Shown here: positions 43,845-52,978 of the stretch, one piece after another
Layout: each line of letters opens with the position of its first letter
How positions within the stretch are numbered: position 1 is the stretch's first letter
NCBI RefSeq assembly: GCF_038006045.1
Contig: NZ_JBBOUK010000001.1
Span: forward strand, 1,529,001 to 1,593,000
DNA length: 64,000 nucleotides
Direction of reading: 5' to 3'
Source: Exiguobacterium sp. FSL W8-0210
Lineage (GTDB): Bacteria; Bacillota; Bacilli; Exiguobacteriales; Exiguobacteriaceae
Position numbers and translations under genes: made by a program
Notes under the pieces: generated by a model
What the model was told of the DNA's origin: nothing
Seen by the model: only the letters and a program-made list of their open reading frames with translations
Databases searched by the model: none

Positions 43845-44885
43845 ATGAGTTTATTTAAAAACCTAGGAAAAACAATACATAAATCGACCGTTTCGGCTAC
43901 AGCACCAGCGATTCCCGGTTATGAGCGGATGCCACGCTTCATTCAGTCCTATTTAGATCAGTTAGCAGCCAAACATTTCTCATTAGCAACGATGCGTCGG
44001 TACGTCTATGACTATGAAGCGTTCTTCCAATTCGTCGCTGCGGCGTCAGGTGAAGAGGTAACAGCGCGAGATATTCCACTTGAAGCATTTGTCGAGATCG
44101 ATGCAGCAGGAATCGAAGCCTACGCCGAATACCTTGCCTTAACGAAACAAAATGCACCGAGCGTCATCAACCGGAAGTTATCAGCGTTACAGTCACTGTT
44201 TCGTTATTTGGTCGATACCGGTCAGTTGTCGGAAAACCCGGTCGCCAAAGTCAATCGACCGAAACAAACCAAACGGGAACCGGTTTATCTGACAAAACGC
44301 GAATGGGACGAATTGATTCAATTATTACCATCGAACGTCGAAATGAACGCGCGCGAAGCATCGCATTATGAACGGGATCGTGTCCGCGACGTGACGTTAT
44401 TCCAATTACTTGGCTATAGCGGGATGCGTTTAAGTGAGATGACGCAACTCGTCTGGAACGATGTCGATTTCCACGAAAATACGCTCCGCGTCATCGGGAA
44501 AGGCAATAAAGAACGATTGATTCCACTTGCGAAACCAGCACGAATTGCCTTACGCAAATACGCGATCCATTATCAGATGCCAACGAGCGGCGCCGTACCT
44601 GTCTTCCAAAAACACGGGAAACCACTCAGCCCACGGGCAGTCCAGCATATTTTGCAGCGGCACACGGAACGGCTGAAGCCAGTCCTCCCCTTTTTAGAGC
44701 GCAAAAAAATTACGCCACATAAACTACGGCATACGTTTGCGACACGACTTGCGACCGGCGGGGTCGACGTCCTGACGATCCAGCAGTTACTCGGTCACGA
44801 ATCCGTCGCAACAACGCAGGTCTATGCCCATATCGGTGATTCGGAGAAAAAACGCGCCGTCGATTTATTTGATGGTGAACGATAA
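43845..44885 (+). CDS. xerS: XerS-like tyrosine recombinase
   Basis: 346-residue tyrosine recombinase. An N-terminal SAM-like core-binding domain (about 30-125: FIQSYLDQLAAKHFSLATMRRYVYDYEAFFQFV) is followed by the catalytic domain, with R195 (GYSGMRLSEM), H292 and R295 (TPHKLRHTFATRL), H318 (LLGHES) and nucleophile Y327 (VYAHI) all present. Length and N-terminus fit single-recombinase XerS more than XerC/D. No phage or island genes are adjacent, so chromosome-dimer resolution is likely. AGGGGTG precedes the ATG. Confidence 0.82.
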   Translation: MSLFKNLGKTIHKSTVSATAPAIPGYERMPRFIQSYLDQLAAKHFSLATMRRYVYDYEAFFQFVAAASGEEVTARDIPLEAFVEIDAAGIEAYAEYLALTKQNAPSVINRKLSALQSLFRYLVDTGQLSENPVAKVNRPKQTKREPVYLTKREWDELIQLLPSNVEMNAREASHYERDRVRDVTLFQLLGYSGMRLSEMTQLVWNDVDFHENTLRVIGKGNKERLIPLAKPARIALRKYAIHYQMPTSGAVPVFQKHGKPLSPRAVQHILQRHTERLKPVLPFLERKKITPHKLRHTFATRLATGGVDVLTIQQLLGHESVATTQVYAHIGDSEKKRAVDLFDGER

Positions 44886-44915
44886 TAATATTATGTTAAC
44901 TAAAGGGGGGATCTC

Positions 44916-47525
44916 ATGAATTACGGGCTCAGTGAACGTAAAATCAAACAGATGTCTGATGCCTATGCCTTTCGACGGGGAAAGAAGTATGTCGCTGCCC
45001 GAAAGGTCACGTTACACAATTACCGGATGGGTGACGAGCTAATTGAAGCGAGCGTAGACGGTGAGGAACGATTCACGGTGACGGTCCGCGTCAAGGCGCA
45101 CGGCGTCGACGCTGGCTGTAACTGTCCGTCGCTTGCGATGGATACGTCATTTTGTGGACACATCGTCGCTGTTTTGCTGGCGATGCATTATGTGCAGGCA
45201 CACGGCACACCAACACCGCTCTCGCCGCAAATCCGCCCTTTTACGGCAATTCAAGTCGACGACGCAGGCGCGCGCAACTATTTACGCAGTCTCACACCTG
45301 ATCGTCGGGTGGCGATTCATTTCGAACTGACTGGACCCGTCGTGACGCTCAAACGATTGACGGATAAACAGCAGCATCAACTGTCCCTGCCCTACTTCGA
45401 TCGTTTGCTTGGACAGACAGAGTATTTGCAGCGGGTTGCGGATGTTTCGTTCAGTCCTGATTTACAGGAACGAATTGTTTCCGGTACGCCGATCGTTAAG
45501 CTCCATCTCGATCGAACGGCTCTGAAAGTTGAAGTCCGCGTGTCGTTTGATTATCAAGGGATTCAGCTGAATCCACTCGACGAGACGATTTATGCTGGAC
45601 GGGATCAAGTAACGGAGCAAAGTGTCTTACGCTATTTACGTGAATTCCAAGCAACACCATCGAATTCGCACTATGTCATCACCAGTGACGCCGCGCAGTA
45701 TGCTTTTTTGCGGAGTCTGCTTGACGAACGGGTTGCGCTCGGTCAACTGGTGTTATTTGCAACGCAAGCCATCCGAACGACGTTACCAAAAGGACCATTT
45801 CATCCGCGGATCGAAGTCGACGTGACAGACCGCCTCGACTGGCTTGTGTTCAACTTTTCGATGGACGGAATTCCGGAAGACGAACTGAAACTTGTCCTGA
45901 AGTCGCTCATCTTACAAAAACGCTATCACCGCTTGAAATCCGGACAGTTCGTATCTTTAGAGGCACGGGCCTTTCAGCAGTTGCAACGGGTTCTCGCCCA
46001 GATGGAAGCGAGTGAACGCGACTTACGCGACGGACGACTCGTCTTACCTGCCGTCCGGAACATGAAGCATCTGATTGGCGCTTCCATCCTCCATCTTCAC
46101 GCTGATTTGCTCGAGAAATGGTTCGAATTGAAATCCGGACAAGGATTCCGGCTCGACTTGCCGAATTCGTTAGAGTCACAACTCTATCCGTATCAACGGA
46201 CGGGCATTCAATTTCTGAAGAATTTGGACGCGCACGGATGTCACGGCATCTTGGCCGATGAGATGGGGCTTGGAAAGACGATTCAAGCGATTGGTTATAT
46301 AGCAACGATTTCGGATAGTCGTGCACTGATCGTCGCACCAGCATCACTGCTCCGCAACTGGGAGGCGGAACTGAAGCGCTTTTTACCCGGTCGACCGGTT
46401 CATGTCGTGACGGGTTCTCAAACTAGCCGACTTTCCGAACTGGAGTACTTGGCTGAAAACACAGTGACGATCGTCTCCTATACGACTCTTCGGACCGACG
46501 TCCGTCGCCACCCTGTATATGACGTCGTTTTCTTTGATGAAGCACAGCACTTGAAGAATCCGCAGTCACAAACGGTCAGTCAACTGCGACATCTGCAAGC
46601 AAAACGCCGGTTCGCCTTGACGGGAACTCCACTTGAGAATCGACCGCGCGATATCTGGTCGATTTTCCATGTCTTGTTTCCGGAATTACTGCCGGATTTA
46701 GCGACGTTTGAGAAATGGTCGTTTGATGACATGCAACAATTCATTCAACCATTTTTATTACGGCGTGAGAAAAAAGATGTCTTACAGGACTTACCAAAGA
46801 AGCAGATCGAGCATCATTATGTCGAGCTCGGACCGAATCAAAAACGGTTATATGCGTCGTATCTCGCCAAATTGCAACTCGAGACGTTGCAGCATTTAGA
46901 CGAAACGAAACGTGAAGATCGTTTGAAGTTACTGGCGGGCTTAACGCGGTTGCGGCAAATTTGCAACGATCCGGGATTATTCGTCGAGGGGTACACAGGG
47001 GAAGCAACGAAACGAACGCGTCTGCTCTCACTGATTGCAGAAAAACGAGCAGCCGGAAAACGGATCTTGATCTTCTCACAGTATACGCAAATGCTCGAGC
47101 GCATTCGTTCGGATCTCGCGCAACGTCACCTCCCCCACTTCCTATTGACGGGTGAGACACCGCTCGAAGACCGGGTCGCGTTATGCGACCGGTTCAATGA
47201 CGGTGAAGTCGATCTCTTCTTGATTTCGCTTAAAGCTGGCGGAACGGGACTCAACCTCGCCTCCGCTGATACCGTCATCCTCTTTGACAGCTGGTGGAAT
47301 CCGGCCGTCGAACAACAGGCAGCCGATCGCGCCCATCGGCTTGGACAACAGTCTGACGTGACCGTCATCAAATTGCTGACACGCGGAACGATCGAAGAGA
47401 AGATGACGGAATTACAAGATCGAAAAGCCAAAATGGTCGATGCCGTCCTGACGGCTCCAGACAGTGACGCTTTGACCGTCAAGGAACTCGTTCATCTCGT
47501 AACGACAAAGGAGGAACAACGGTGA
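44916..47525 (+). CDS. SWIM zinc-finger SNF2-family ATPase
   Basis: 869 residues. The N-terminal SWIM finger has C68, C70, C80 and H82 (CxC...CxH), which bind nucleic acid or protein. The C-terminal half is a Snf2 motor: ADEMGLGKTIQAIG (Walker A), FDEAQHLKN (DEAH-like), LTGTPLENRPRDIWSIF, then helicase C with GGTGLNLASADTVILFDSWWNP and QQAADRAHRLGQ. Bacterial members of this type are DNA translocases of poorly known role, some linked to RNA polymerase recycling or defence. It overlaps the next gene by 4 nt. Confidence 0.9.
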   Translation: MNYGLSERKIKQMSDAYAFRRGKKYVAARKVTLHNYRMGDELIEASVDGEERFTVTVRVKAHGVDAGCNCPSLAMDTSFCGHIVAVLLAMHYVQAHGTPTPLSPQIRPFTAIQVDDAGARNYLRSLTPDRRVAIHFELTGPVVTLKRLTDKQQHQLSLPYFDRLLGQTEYLQRVADVSFSPDLQERIVSGTPIVKLHLDRTALKVEVRVSFDYQGIQLNPLDETIYAGRDQVTEQSVLRYLREFQATPSNSHYVITSDAAQYAFLRSLLDERVALGQLVLFATQAIRTTLPKGPFHPRIEVDVTDRLDWLVFNFSMDGIPEDELKLVLKSLILQKRYHRLKSGQFVSLEARAFQQLQRVLAQMEASERDLRDGRLVLPAVRNMKHLIGASILHLHADLLEKWFELKSGQGFRLDLPNSLESQLYPYQRTGIQFLKNLDAHGCHGILADEMGLGKTIQAIGYIATISDSRALIVAPASLLRNWEAELKRFLPGRPVHVVTGSQTSRLSELEYLAENTVTIVSYTTLRTDVRRHPVYDVVFFDEAQHLKNPQSQTVSQLRHLQAKRRFALTGTPLENRPRDIWSIFHVLFPELLPDLATFEKWSFDDMQQFIQPFLLRREKKDVLQDLPKKQIEHHYVELGPNQKRLYASYLAKLQLETLQHLDETKREDRLKLLAGLTRLRQICNDPGLFVEGYTGEATKRTRLLSLIAEKRAAGKRILIFSQYTQMLERIRSDLAQRHLPHFLLTGETPLEDRVALCDRFNDGEVDLFLISLKAGGTGLNLASADTVILFDSWWNPAVEQQAADRAHRLGQQSDVTVIKLLTRGTIEEKMTELQDRKAKMVDAVLTAPDSDALTVKELVHLVTTKEEQR

Positions 47526-48052
47526 TCCTGGATCTCCTGCTTGGTTATCTCATCGGTAGTATTTTAGGTGGTACGCTCTTTAAGTACATTAGTCGTACCG
47601 ATTTGGCACAGGTCGGTTCCGGAAACATCGGTGCCCGCAATGCCCATCGTGCCGGTGGGCTTCCGGCTTTTTTATTCGTTTATCTGTTTGATGCCGCGAA
47701 GACAGTCTTTGCGTTGCAGATCACTGACACGTTTTATCCGGTCGCCCTCGCCGTGCTCATCGGTCACTTGTTTCCGTTGTTTCACCCACGACGCGGCGGT
47801 AAAGGGTACGCTGTATTTTCCGGAATCGTCTTCGCTATCACGCCATGGGCATATCTTGCCGGATTAGGCATGCTCGGTTTGTCTTATCTCGTAACGAAAG
47901 ATAGTGTCAAAGCGGGGCTTATTCCGGTCGTTTTACTTCCGTTACTACCCGTCTTCTTAGACGCAGGGTCAGTCAATATCTTGTGTACCGTTGCCGTAAG
48001 TCTACTTGTCCTGTGGGCTCATGATGCACTCCACAAGCCAGCCATTACATAA
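47522..48052 (+). CDS. plsY: PlsY-type acyl-phosphate:glycerol-3-phosphate acyltransferase
   Basis: 176-residue integral membrane enzyme of the PlsY family, which transfers acyl groups from acyl phosphate to glycerol-3-phosphate, the first step in phospholipid synthesis. Motifs GSGNIGARNAHRAGG (near 37-51) and GHLFPLFHPRRGGKGYA are present, with about five transmembrane helices. The GTG start at 47522 overlaps the SNF2 stop. PlsY is often encoded near parE in Bacilli; here it is tied into an operon with an ATPase and a GNAT-aminotransferase, so it may be a second, specialised copy. Confidence 0.83.
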   Translation: MILDLLLGYLIGSILGGTLFKYISRTDLAQVGSGNIGARNAHRAGGLPAFLFVYLFDAAKTVFALQITDTFYPVALAVLIGHLFPLFHPRRGGKGYAVFSGIVFAITPWAYLAGLGMLGLSYLVTKDSVKAGLIPVVLLPLLPVFLDAGSVNILCTVAVSLLVLWAHDALHKPAIT

Positions 48053-48065
48053 GGAGGACGTCTCC

Positions 48066-49616
48066 ATGATCGACTTTTCCATTGCAACTGCGGACGACGC
48101 GGAAGCAATCCATGAATTGAACTACCTCACCTTCACAGAAGAGATTCCACAACATCAACCGAACACCGAACGCAAACGGATTGACCGGTTTCATGATCAA
48201 AATACTTATCTGATCGGCAAGGAAGACGATCGACTCGTCGCGATGATCGCCATTCGAAAGCATCGTCCCTTTTCGCTTGAGGAAAAGGGCGTGACGCTAG
48301 ACGAGACACTGACGGATCCAGCAGAAATCCGCTTACTTAGCGTTCGTCCCGAATACCGCAATAGTCGTACGTTCATGCAATTGATGCGCTTTTTAATGGT
48401 CTACCTCGAGCGGGAGACGATTGATCATGTCTATATCAGTGGTACGACGCGAGAAGCAAAACTATACGCGCGGTTCGGCTTCACACCGATTGCACCAACG
48501 CTTGGCAGTGGCGATGCTCAGTTTGTACCGATGTTGTTGTCGCGCGCAACATATGAACGATCCGTCATCGCGGATGTCTTACGTCCCCTGCATTTTCTAG
48601 CCGGTCCGGTCGAGGTTGCGCCGACGGTCCGTCAAGCGGCGCAACAAGCACCGCGTCCACACCGTACGGCCTCGATGCGGCAGCTCGATCAAGATTTACG
48701 TGGCCGAATGTGTCAGTTGCTGGATTTGCCACATGTCTCGATGGCCGTCGGCAGCGGTACGCTCGTCAATGATATTGTCGCGCAACAACTCACTGGACAT
48801 GGATTGATCCTGAACGGCGGCGAGTTCGGTCAACGCTTGATTGATCACGCGGCACGTGCCGGCAAGTCCTTTGATGTCCATACGCTTCCCCCCGGTCACC
48901 CGATCGACTTGAAGCAACTCGCTCATCAATTGAGGCAAACGGCATACAACTGGATCTGGTTGACGCATTGTGAGACGTCAACGGGTGTTCTCTATGATCT
49001 TGATGCAGTAAAAGTGCTGTTAGATGAACGAACCGCACTCGTCGTCGATGCGATCAGCGCTGTTGGAACCGGACATTTCTCATACGATGGCTGCACTTTC
49101 GTCACGACTGTTTCCGGGAAAGCGATTGGTGGTTTACCGGGTCTTGCGTTCATTGGTCACGCAGATCGCGTCCTACCTTCTCTCTGTATTCCCCGTTATC
49201 TGGATTTAGGACTCTACGCAGAAGGGGTTGCCTTTTCCGGCTCGTCGAACCTGTTGCTTGCCTGTCAGGCAGCGCTTGATGCCCTCGATCTTAATCAAGC
49301 AGCAATCAAGATGACCTATCTCGAACAAGCCGTCCGCGCAACTGGATTACAACTCCTCGCACAACAAGAAGCACAAGCGCCGGGAATACTGACGATCGTT
49401 CATCCGTCCGCAACTGATTTAGGCGACGCTCTGCGTATTCAGGGGTATCACGTCCAGTACGAAAGCGACTATCTTGTTTACAATCAGTGGCTTCAAATTT
49501 CGACGATGGGACAGACGACGATGCGACAAATTGAACGTCTCGTTCGTGTTTTAGTTCGTGAAAATGAACGAATCACCATAAAGAATGAAAAAAATGAAAG
49601 ACCTCTCAACCCTTGA
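48066..49616 (+). CDS. GNAT-class V aminotransferase fusion protein
   Basis: 516 residues in two domains. Residues 1-165 are a GNAT-type acyltransferase (IRLLSVRPEYRNSRTFMQLMRFLMVYLE, LYARFGFTPI), similar in layout to N-acyl amino acid or autoinducer synthase-like GNATs. Residues 200-500 are a PLP-dependent class V aminotransferase like PhnW or serine-glyoxylate aminotransferase: VGSGT (228-232), HCETSTG (301-307), VDAISAVG with D328, and Schiff-base K352 in VSGKAIGG. AAGGAGGA precedes the ATG at 48066, 13 nt after plsY. Its reaction is unknown; neighbours suggest an acylated amino compound. Confidence 0.85.
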   Translation: MIDFSIATADDAEAIHELNYLTFTEEIPQHQPNTERKRIDRFHDQNTYLIGKEDDRLVAMIAIRKHRPFSLEEKGVTLDETLTDPAEIRLLSVRPEYRNSRTFMQLMRFLMVYLERETIDHVYISGTTREAKLYARFGFTPIAPTLGSGDAQFVPMLLSRATYERSVIADVLRPLHFLAGPVEVAPTVRQAAQQAPRPHRTASMRQLDQDLRGRMCQLLDLPHVSMAVGSGTLVNDIVAQQLTGHGLILNGGEFGQRLIDHAARAGKSFDVHTLPPGHPIDLKQLAHQLRQTAYNWIWLTHCETSTGVLYDLDAVKVLLDERTALVVDAISAVGTGHFSYDGCTFVTTVSGKAIGGLPGLAFIGHADRVLPSLCIPRYLDLGLYAEGVAFSGSSNLLLACQAALDALDLNQAAIKMTYLEQAVRATGLQLLAQQEAQAPGILTIVHPSATDLGDALRIQGYHVQYESDYLVYNQWLQISTMGQTTMRQIERLVRVLVRENERITIKNEKNERPLNP

Positions 49617-49640
49617 TTTCAAGCGGTTTGGAGGTCTTTC
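49596..49640 (+). terminator. Terminator of the SNF2-plsY-fusion operon
   Basis: GAAAGACCTC (49596-49605) pairs with GAGGTCTTTC (49631-49640) with partial inner pairing. It overlaps the 3' end of the fusion gene. Confidence 0.75.
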
Positions 49641-49663
49641 GACTTCGAAAAGATAAAAAAGAG

Positions 49664-49690
49664 GTTTATGGATTTAAAACATAGGGGTAT
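49664..49690 (+). promoter_or_regulatory. Sigma-B-type promoter of ctc
   Basis: GTTTAT (49664-49669) and GGGTAT (49685-49690), 15 bp apart, fit the sigma-B consensus, with the spacer at the long limit. B. subtilis ctc is a classical sigma-B gene. The leader to the start codon is about 210 nt and holds no other gene. Confidence 0.65.
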
Positions 49691-49906
49691 AAACTCATTA
49701 GCACCGCATCAAACCGGTGACTTACTCACACATGTTTCTCAATATCAGCGTAATGACCTGGGAGAGAAATGCAAAGTCACGAAAGCGTCAGATTCATGAG
49801 AGTCTGAAACCGATTGTCTTAGCATGTTTCATATTGTTCAGGACTTGTCCTGCTCCTACATTCATTACCTTTTGAGGGCTATACCAAATTCAAGGGGGAA
49901 ATGAAC

Positions 49907-50584
49907 ATGTCAGTTAAATTAACAGCCGAAAAACGCGAGGTACGTCCACGCTCACTCCGTAAACAATTACGTCATGAAGGAAAAGCTCTTGGTGTCGTGT
50001 ATGGTTACAAAGTGGAAAGTACACCAATCGCGTTTGAAGAAAAAGAATTGCTTAAAATCGTTCGAGAAAACGGTGAGAACGTCTTGATTTCACTGAAACT
50101 CGACGGTAAAAATATTAACGTCTTGATCAACCGTCGTGATATGGATGTCTTCACATCAACTGTCGATCACGTTGAATTCATCGCCGTTAAAATGGATGAA
50201 GAGACAGAAGTCGAAGCAGACGTCGTACTCGTCGGCGAAGCAGCTGGCGCTAAAGTCGGTGGATTCCTGTCACAGACACTCTTTAAAGTAACAGTCGCAG
50301 CTACACCAGATAAATTACCAGAGAACGTCGAAGTCGACGTCACGAACCTCGAAATCGGCGATTCGATTTCTGTTGCTGATCTTCCAGAACAAAAAGATTT
50401 CCGTATCGTCACAGAAGGCGACATTCAAGTCGCAGCTGTCGTCGAATCAACGCTTGAACAAGAGCTTGAGGAAATCGAAGAAGCAGAAGCTGAGGCACAA
50501 GCGGAAGCTGGTGAAGACAACGAAGCGGAAGCTACGGAAGAGTCTTCAGAAGAAGCAAAAGAAGAGAACGAAGACAACAAATAA
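49907..50584 (+). CDS. ctc: Ribosomal protein bL25/general stress protein Ctc
   Basis: 225-residue TL5/CTC-type bL25, which binds 5S rRNA in the large subunit. The L25 beta-barrel domain covers about 1-95 ([31 protein letters not shown]), followed by the TL5 C-terminal beta domain ([23 protein letters not shown]) and a very acidic glutamate-alanine tail. Of two close ATGs, 49907 gives correct spacing from AGGGGGA. A sigma-B-type promoter upstream fits stress control. Confidence 0.93.
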   Translation: MSVKLTAEKREVRPRSLRKQLRHEGKALGVVYGYKVESTPIAFEEKELLKIVRENGENVLISLKLDGKNINVLINRRDMDVFTSTVDHVEFIAVKMDEETEVEADVVLVGEAAGAKVGGFLSQTLFKVTVAATPDKLPENVEVDVTNLEIGDSISVADLPEQKDFRIVTEGDIQVAAVVESTLEQELEEIEEAEAEAQAEAGEDNEAEATEESSEEAKEENEDNK

Positions 50585-50592
50585 GTCGTTTG

Positions 50593-50624
50593 ACGATACG
50601 CCCTTCGTGGCGTATCGTTTTTTT
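50593..50624 (+). terminator. Terminator of ctc
   Basis: Perfect 10-bp stem ACGATACGCC with GGCGTATCGT, 6-nt loop, then a T-run. Confidence 0.93.
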
Positions 50625-50684
50625 GTGTCTTGACAATAGACAGAAGATTGCCTAAAGTGAACAGCGTATCACCTATTACCATAT

Positions 50685-50767
50685 CCACTAGGGGAGCCCA
50701 TTTGGCTGAGACGATTCACTTCGGACCCTTCGAACCTGATCTAGTTCATACTAGCGTAGGAAAGTGG
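50685..50767 (+). promoter_or_regulatory. TPP riboswitch (THI element)
   Basis: All conserved parts of the TPP aptamer are present: ACTAGGGGAGCCC, GGCTGAGACG, GACCCTTCGAACCTGATC and TAGTTCATACTAGCGTAGGAAAG, closed by CCAC/GTGG. It should sense thiamine pyrophosphate and control the ykoEDC operon downstream. Confidence 0.95.
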
Positions 50768-50810
50768 AGCGATCACATCCAATGACTCCTGCTGCGCGCA
50801 GTTTTTCTGA

Positions 50811-50846
50811 GGACCGCTCTCTTTTTTACGGAGGGCGGTCTTTTTT
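50811..50846 (+). terminator. Riboswitch-controlled terminator
   Basis: GACCGCTCTC pairs with GAGGGCGGTC and is followed by TTTTTT, between the TPP aptamer and ykoE. It is the likely off-state expression platform: TPP binding favours termination. Confidence 0.85.
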
Positions 50847-50879
50847 GGCGTCTCCCCCATTCTAAGGAGGACGTACCTA

Positions 50880-51452
50880 ATGCAACAATGGAAAATGAAA
50901 GAAATCATGGTCATGATGATGCTCGCCGTCGCTTGCGGGGTCATCTATCTTGGTTGGTCAACACTCTGGTTACCAATCTCAGCGATCTTCGGTCCTGTCG
51001 GTGCCAACTGGATGTTTGGGATCTGGATCATCGCGAGCCCGCTCGTCGCAGCAATCATTCAAAAGCCAGGTGCCGCTTTAATTGCGGAAGTCGTCGCGGC
51101 AGCCGTCGAACTGTTCACAGGTAGTCATTTTGGTTTATCCGCTCTTCTGATCGGAGTCTGCCAAGGACTTGGTGCGGAAATCGTCTTCGCGATGACGCGT
51201 TACCGTCGTTATGACACATGGACCTTGATGTTATCGGGTGTCGGAGCCGCGATTGGTAGCATCGTTTATAGTCTAATCGCGAACGGATTCGGTTACTACA
51301 CAACGACGACGTTGCTTGCGACAACTGGCTTACAATTGATCAGCGGCGCATTACTCGGTGGCTTGCTTGCAGCCATTCTCGTCCGTCGCCTTGTTGCGAC
51401 TGGTGTCTTGAACGGGTTTGCGGCAGGACGTGCGAAACGAGAAGTCGCATGA
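50880..51452 (+). CDS. ykoE: ECF transporter S component YkoE (thiamine precursor)
   Basis: 190-residue substrate-binding membrane subunit of an ECF transporter for thiamine or its hydroxymethylpyrimidine precursor. About five to six transmembrane helices; segments WLPISAIFGPVGANWMFGIWII and LIGVCQGLGAEIVFAMTRYRRY are typical of YkoE. A TPP riboswitch directly upstream supports the substrate. AAGGAGGAC precedes the ATG. It overlaps ykoD by 4 nt. Confidence 0.9.
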   Translation: MQQWKMKEIMVMMMLAVACGVIYLGWSTLWLPISAIFGPVGANWMFGIWIIASPLVAAIIQKPGAALIAEVVAAAVELFTGSHFGLSALLIGVCQGLGAEIVFAMTRYRRYDTWTLMLSGVGAAIGSIVYSLIANGFGYYTTTTLLATTGLQLISGALLGGLLAAILVRRLVATGVLNGFAAGRAKREVA

Positions 51453-52978
51453 TTACTGTCGACGACCTCAGCATCCGCTATCCCGGTCAGATGAAATCGG
51501 TGCTCAATCATGTATCGCTGACGATTGAGCAAGGGACGACCCTTCTGCTCGGACGAAGTGGGAGTGGCAAGACGACATTACTTCATGCCCTTGCCGGACT
51601 GACACCGGAAACGATTGAAGTCGAACAGACTGGTACCGTTACCCGGTCCGGTTCGGTCGGAATCTTGTTTCAAAATCCAGAAGAACAGTTCTGCATGGAG
51701 ACGATCGGACGCGAAATCGCTTTTAGTTTAGAAAATCGCTCGATTCCGCGCGTGGAGATGGATGAACGAATTGAACGCTTACTCGCACTCGTCGGTCTCC
51801 CCCTCCCCTTCTCGACACCGATCGCGAGTCTATCCGGTGGAATGAAACAGCGTCTCGCGCTCGCAGCGGTCCTAGCACTTGAGCCGACGATCTTATTACT
51901 CGATGAACCAACGGCTCAGATTGATCCAATCGGACAACATGAGCTGATGGCGTTGATTTTTCGAATTCAAAAAGAACACGATTTAACGATCGTCTTGATC
52001 GAACACCAACTCGATGTCTGTTTGCCGTACGTCGACCAGGTCGTCTTACTTGAGGACGGATCGATTACTGCGACAGCAGATCCACGGGATCTGTTCCCGC
52101 AGGATTACAAAGAGCTTCAAACGAAAGGTATTGCCGTTCCCTCTTTGTATCCGTATACGTTAGAGACGTTACCCATAGATGGACCGCAAGCGGCGCGACT
52201 TCATGTGCCTTCCCCCGTCGCTACAGCTGGTCGCTCTTTGTTACACGTCGCTGCATTATCGACGAAAGCACCATATCCGCTGACCGATGCGACATTTTCC
52301 CTGCAGACAGGAGAATGGGTGATGCTGCTTGGGGCAAATGGATCCGGGAAAAGTACACTGCTTGCGACACTCGGGCGGTTGCTTCCCAATCGTGGAACGT
52401 ATCAGCTCCAGGGGCGACCGGTTCATCGTTACTCCCGGCGTCGCTTTTATGAGCACGTTGGCTATGTCTTTCAACAACCGGATCTGCAGTTTCTTAAGCT
52501 GACGGTCGAAGCGGAAATCGACTGGAGCCACCGGGCAGCGACGAACGTTAAGCGCGCGGCGTTGCTCGAACGGCTGGAACTGACATCTGTCAAACAGCAG
52601 TCACCCCTTGCTCTTAGTACGGGGCAACAACGACGGCTCAGCGTCGCAACGATGCTCGGACAAACGAAAGACTTATTGTTGCTCGATGAACCGACCTTCG
52701 GACAAGATGGATTGACGACACGACGCTTAATGGAACAGTTACAGATGGAACAACAGAACGGTACGACACTCGTCATGGCGACGCATGATATGGAGCTCGT
52801 CGCCCGGTATGCGGATCGTGTCCTCGTCATGGAGCAAGGACGGATTGCTTTTGACGGTCGCCCAAGCGAGTTATTCGCTGACGTTCCATTACTCGAGCGC
52901 TGTCAGCTACAACGTCCACTTTCGTACCAATTCCAGGAGGTGAAACGTGATGCAAACGAACGTGTCCCCGTTCGCTAA
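51449..52978 (+). CDS. ykoD: ECF transporter ATPase YkoD (two ABC domains)
   Basis: 509 residues with two ABC ATPase domains in one chain, powering the YkoEDC transporter. Domain 1 (about 1-230): Walker A GRSGSGKTT, signature LSGGMKQR, Walker B LLLDEPTAQ. Domain 2 (about 265-495): Walker A GANGSGKST, signature LSTGQQRR, Walker B LLLDEPTFGQ. The ATG lies in the ykoE stop region (ATGA). The C-terminus overlaps ykoC by 29 nt. Confidence 0.93.
   Translation: MITVDDLSIRYPGQMKSVLNHVSLTIEQGTTLLLGRSGSGKTTLLHALAGLTPETIEVEQTGTVTRSGSVGILFQNPEEQFCMETIGREIAFSLENRSIPRVEMDERIERLLALVGLPLPFSTPIASLSGGMKQRLALAAVLALEPTILLLDEPTAQIDPIGQHELMALIFRIQKEHDLTIVLIEHQLDVCLPYVDQVVLLEDGSITATADPRDLFPQDYKELQTKGIAVPSLYPYTLETLPIDGPQAARLHVPSPVATAGRSLLHVAALSTKAPYPLTDATFSLQTGEWVMLLGANGSGKSTLLATLGRLLPNRGTYQLQGRPVHRYSRRRFYEHVGYVFQQPDLQFLKLTVEAEIDWSHRAATNVKRAALLERLELTSVKQQSPLALSTGQQRRLSVATMLGQTKDLLLLDEPTFGQDGLTTRRLMEQLQMEQQNGTTLVMATHDMELVARYADRVLVMEQGRIAFDGRPSELFADVPLLERCQLQRPLSYQFQEVKRDANERVPVR

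Noticed and set aside
43845-44885. Integrase of a prophage or genomic island
   Set aside because: No phage genes, tRNA or attachment repeats are adjacent, composition is that of the host, and the gene resembles chromosomal xerS.
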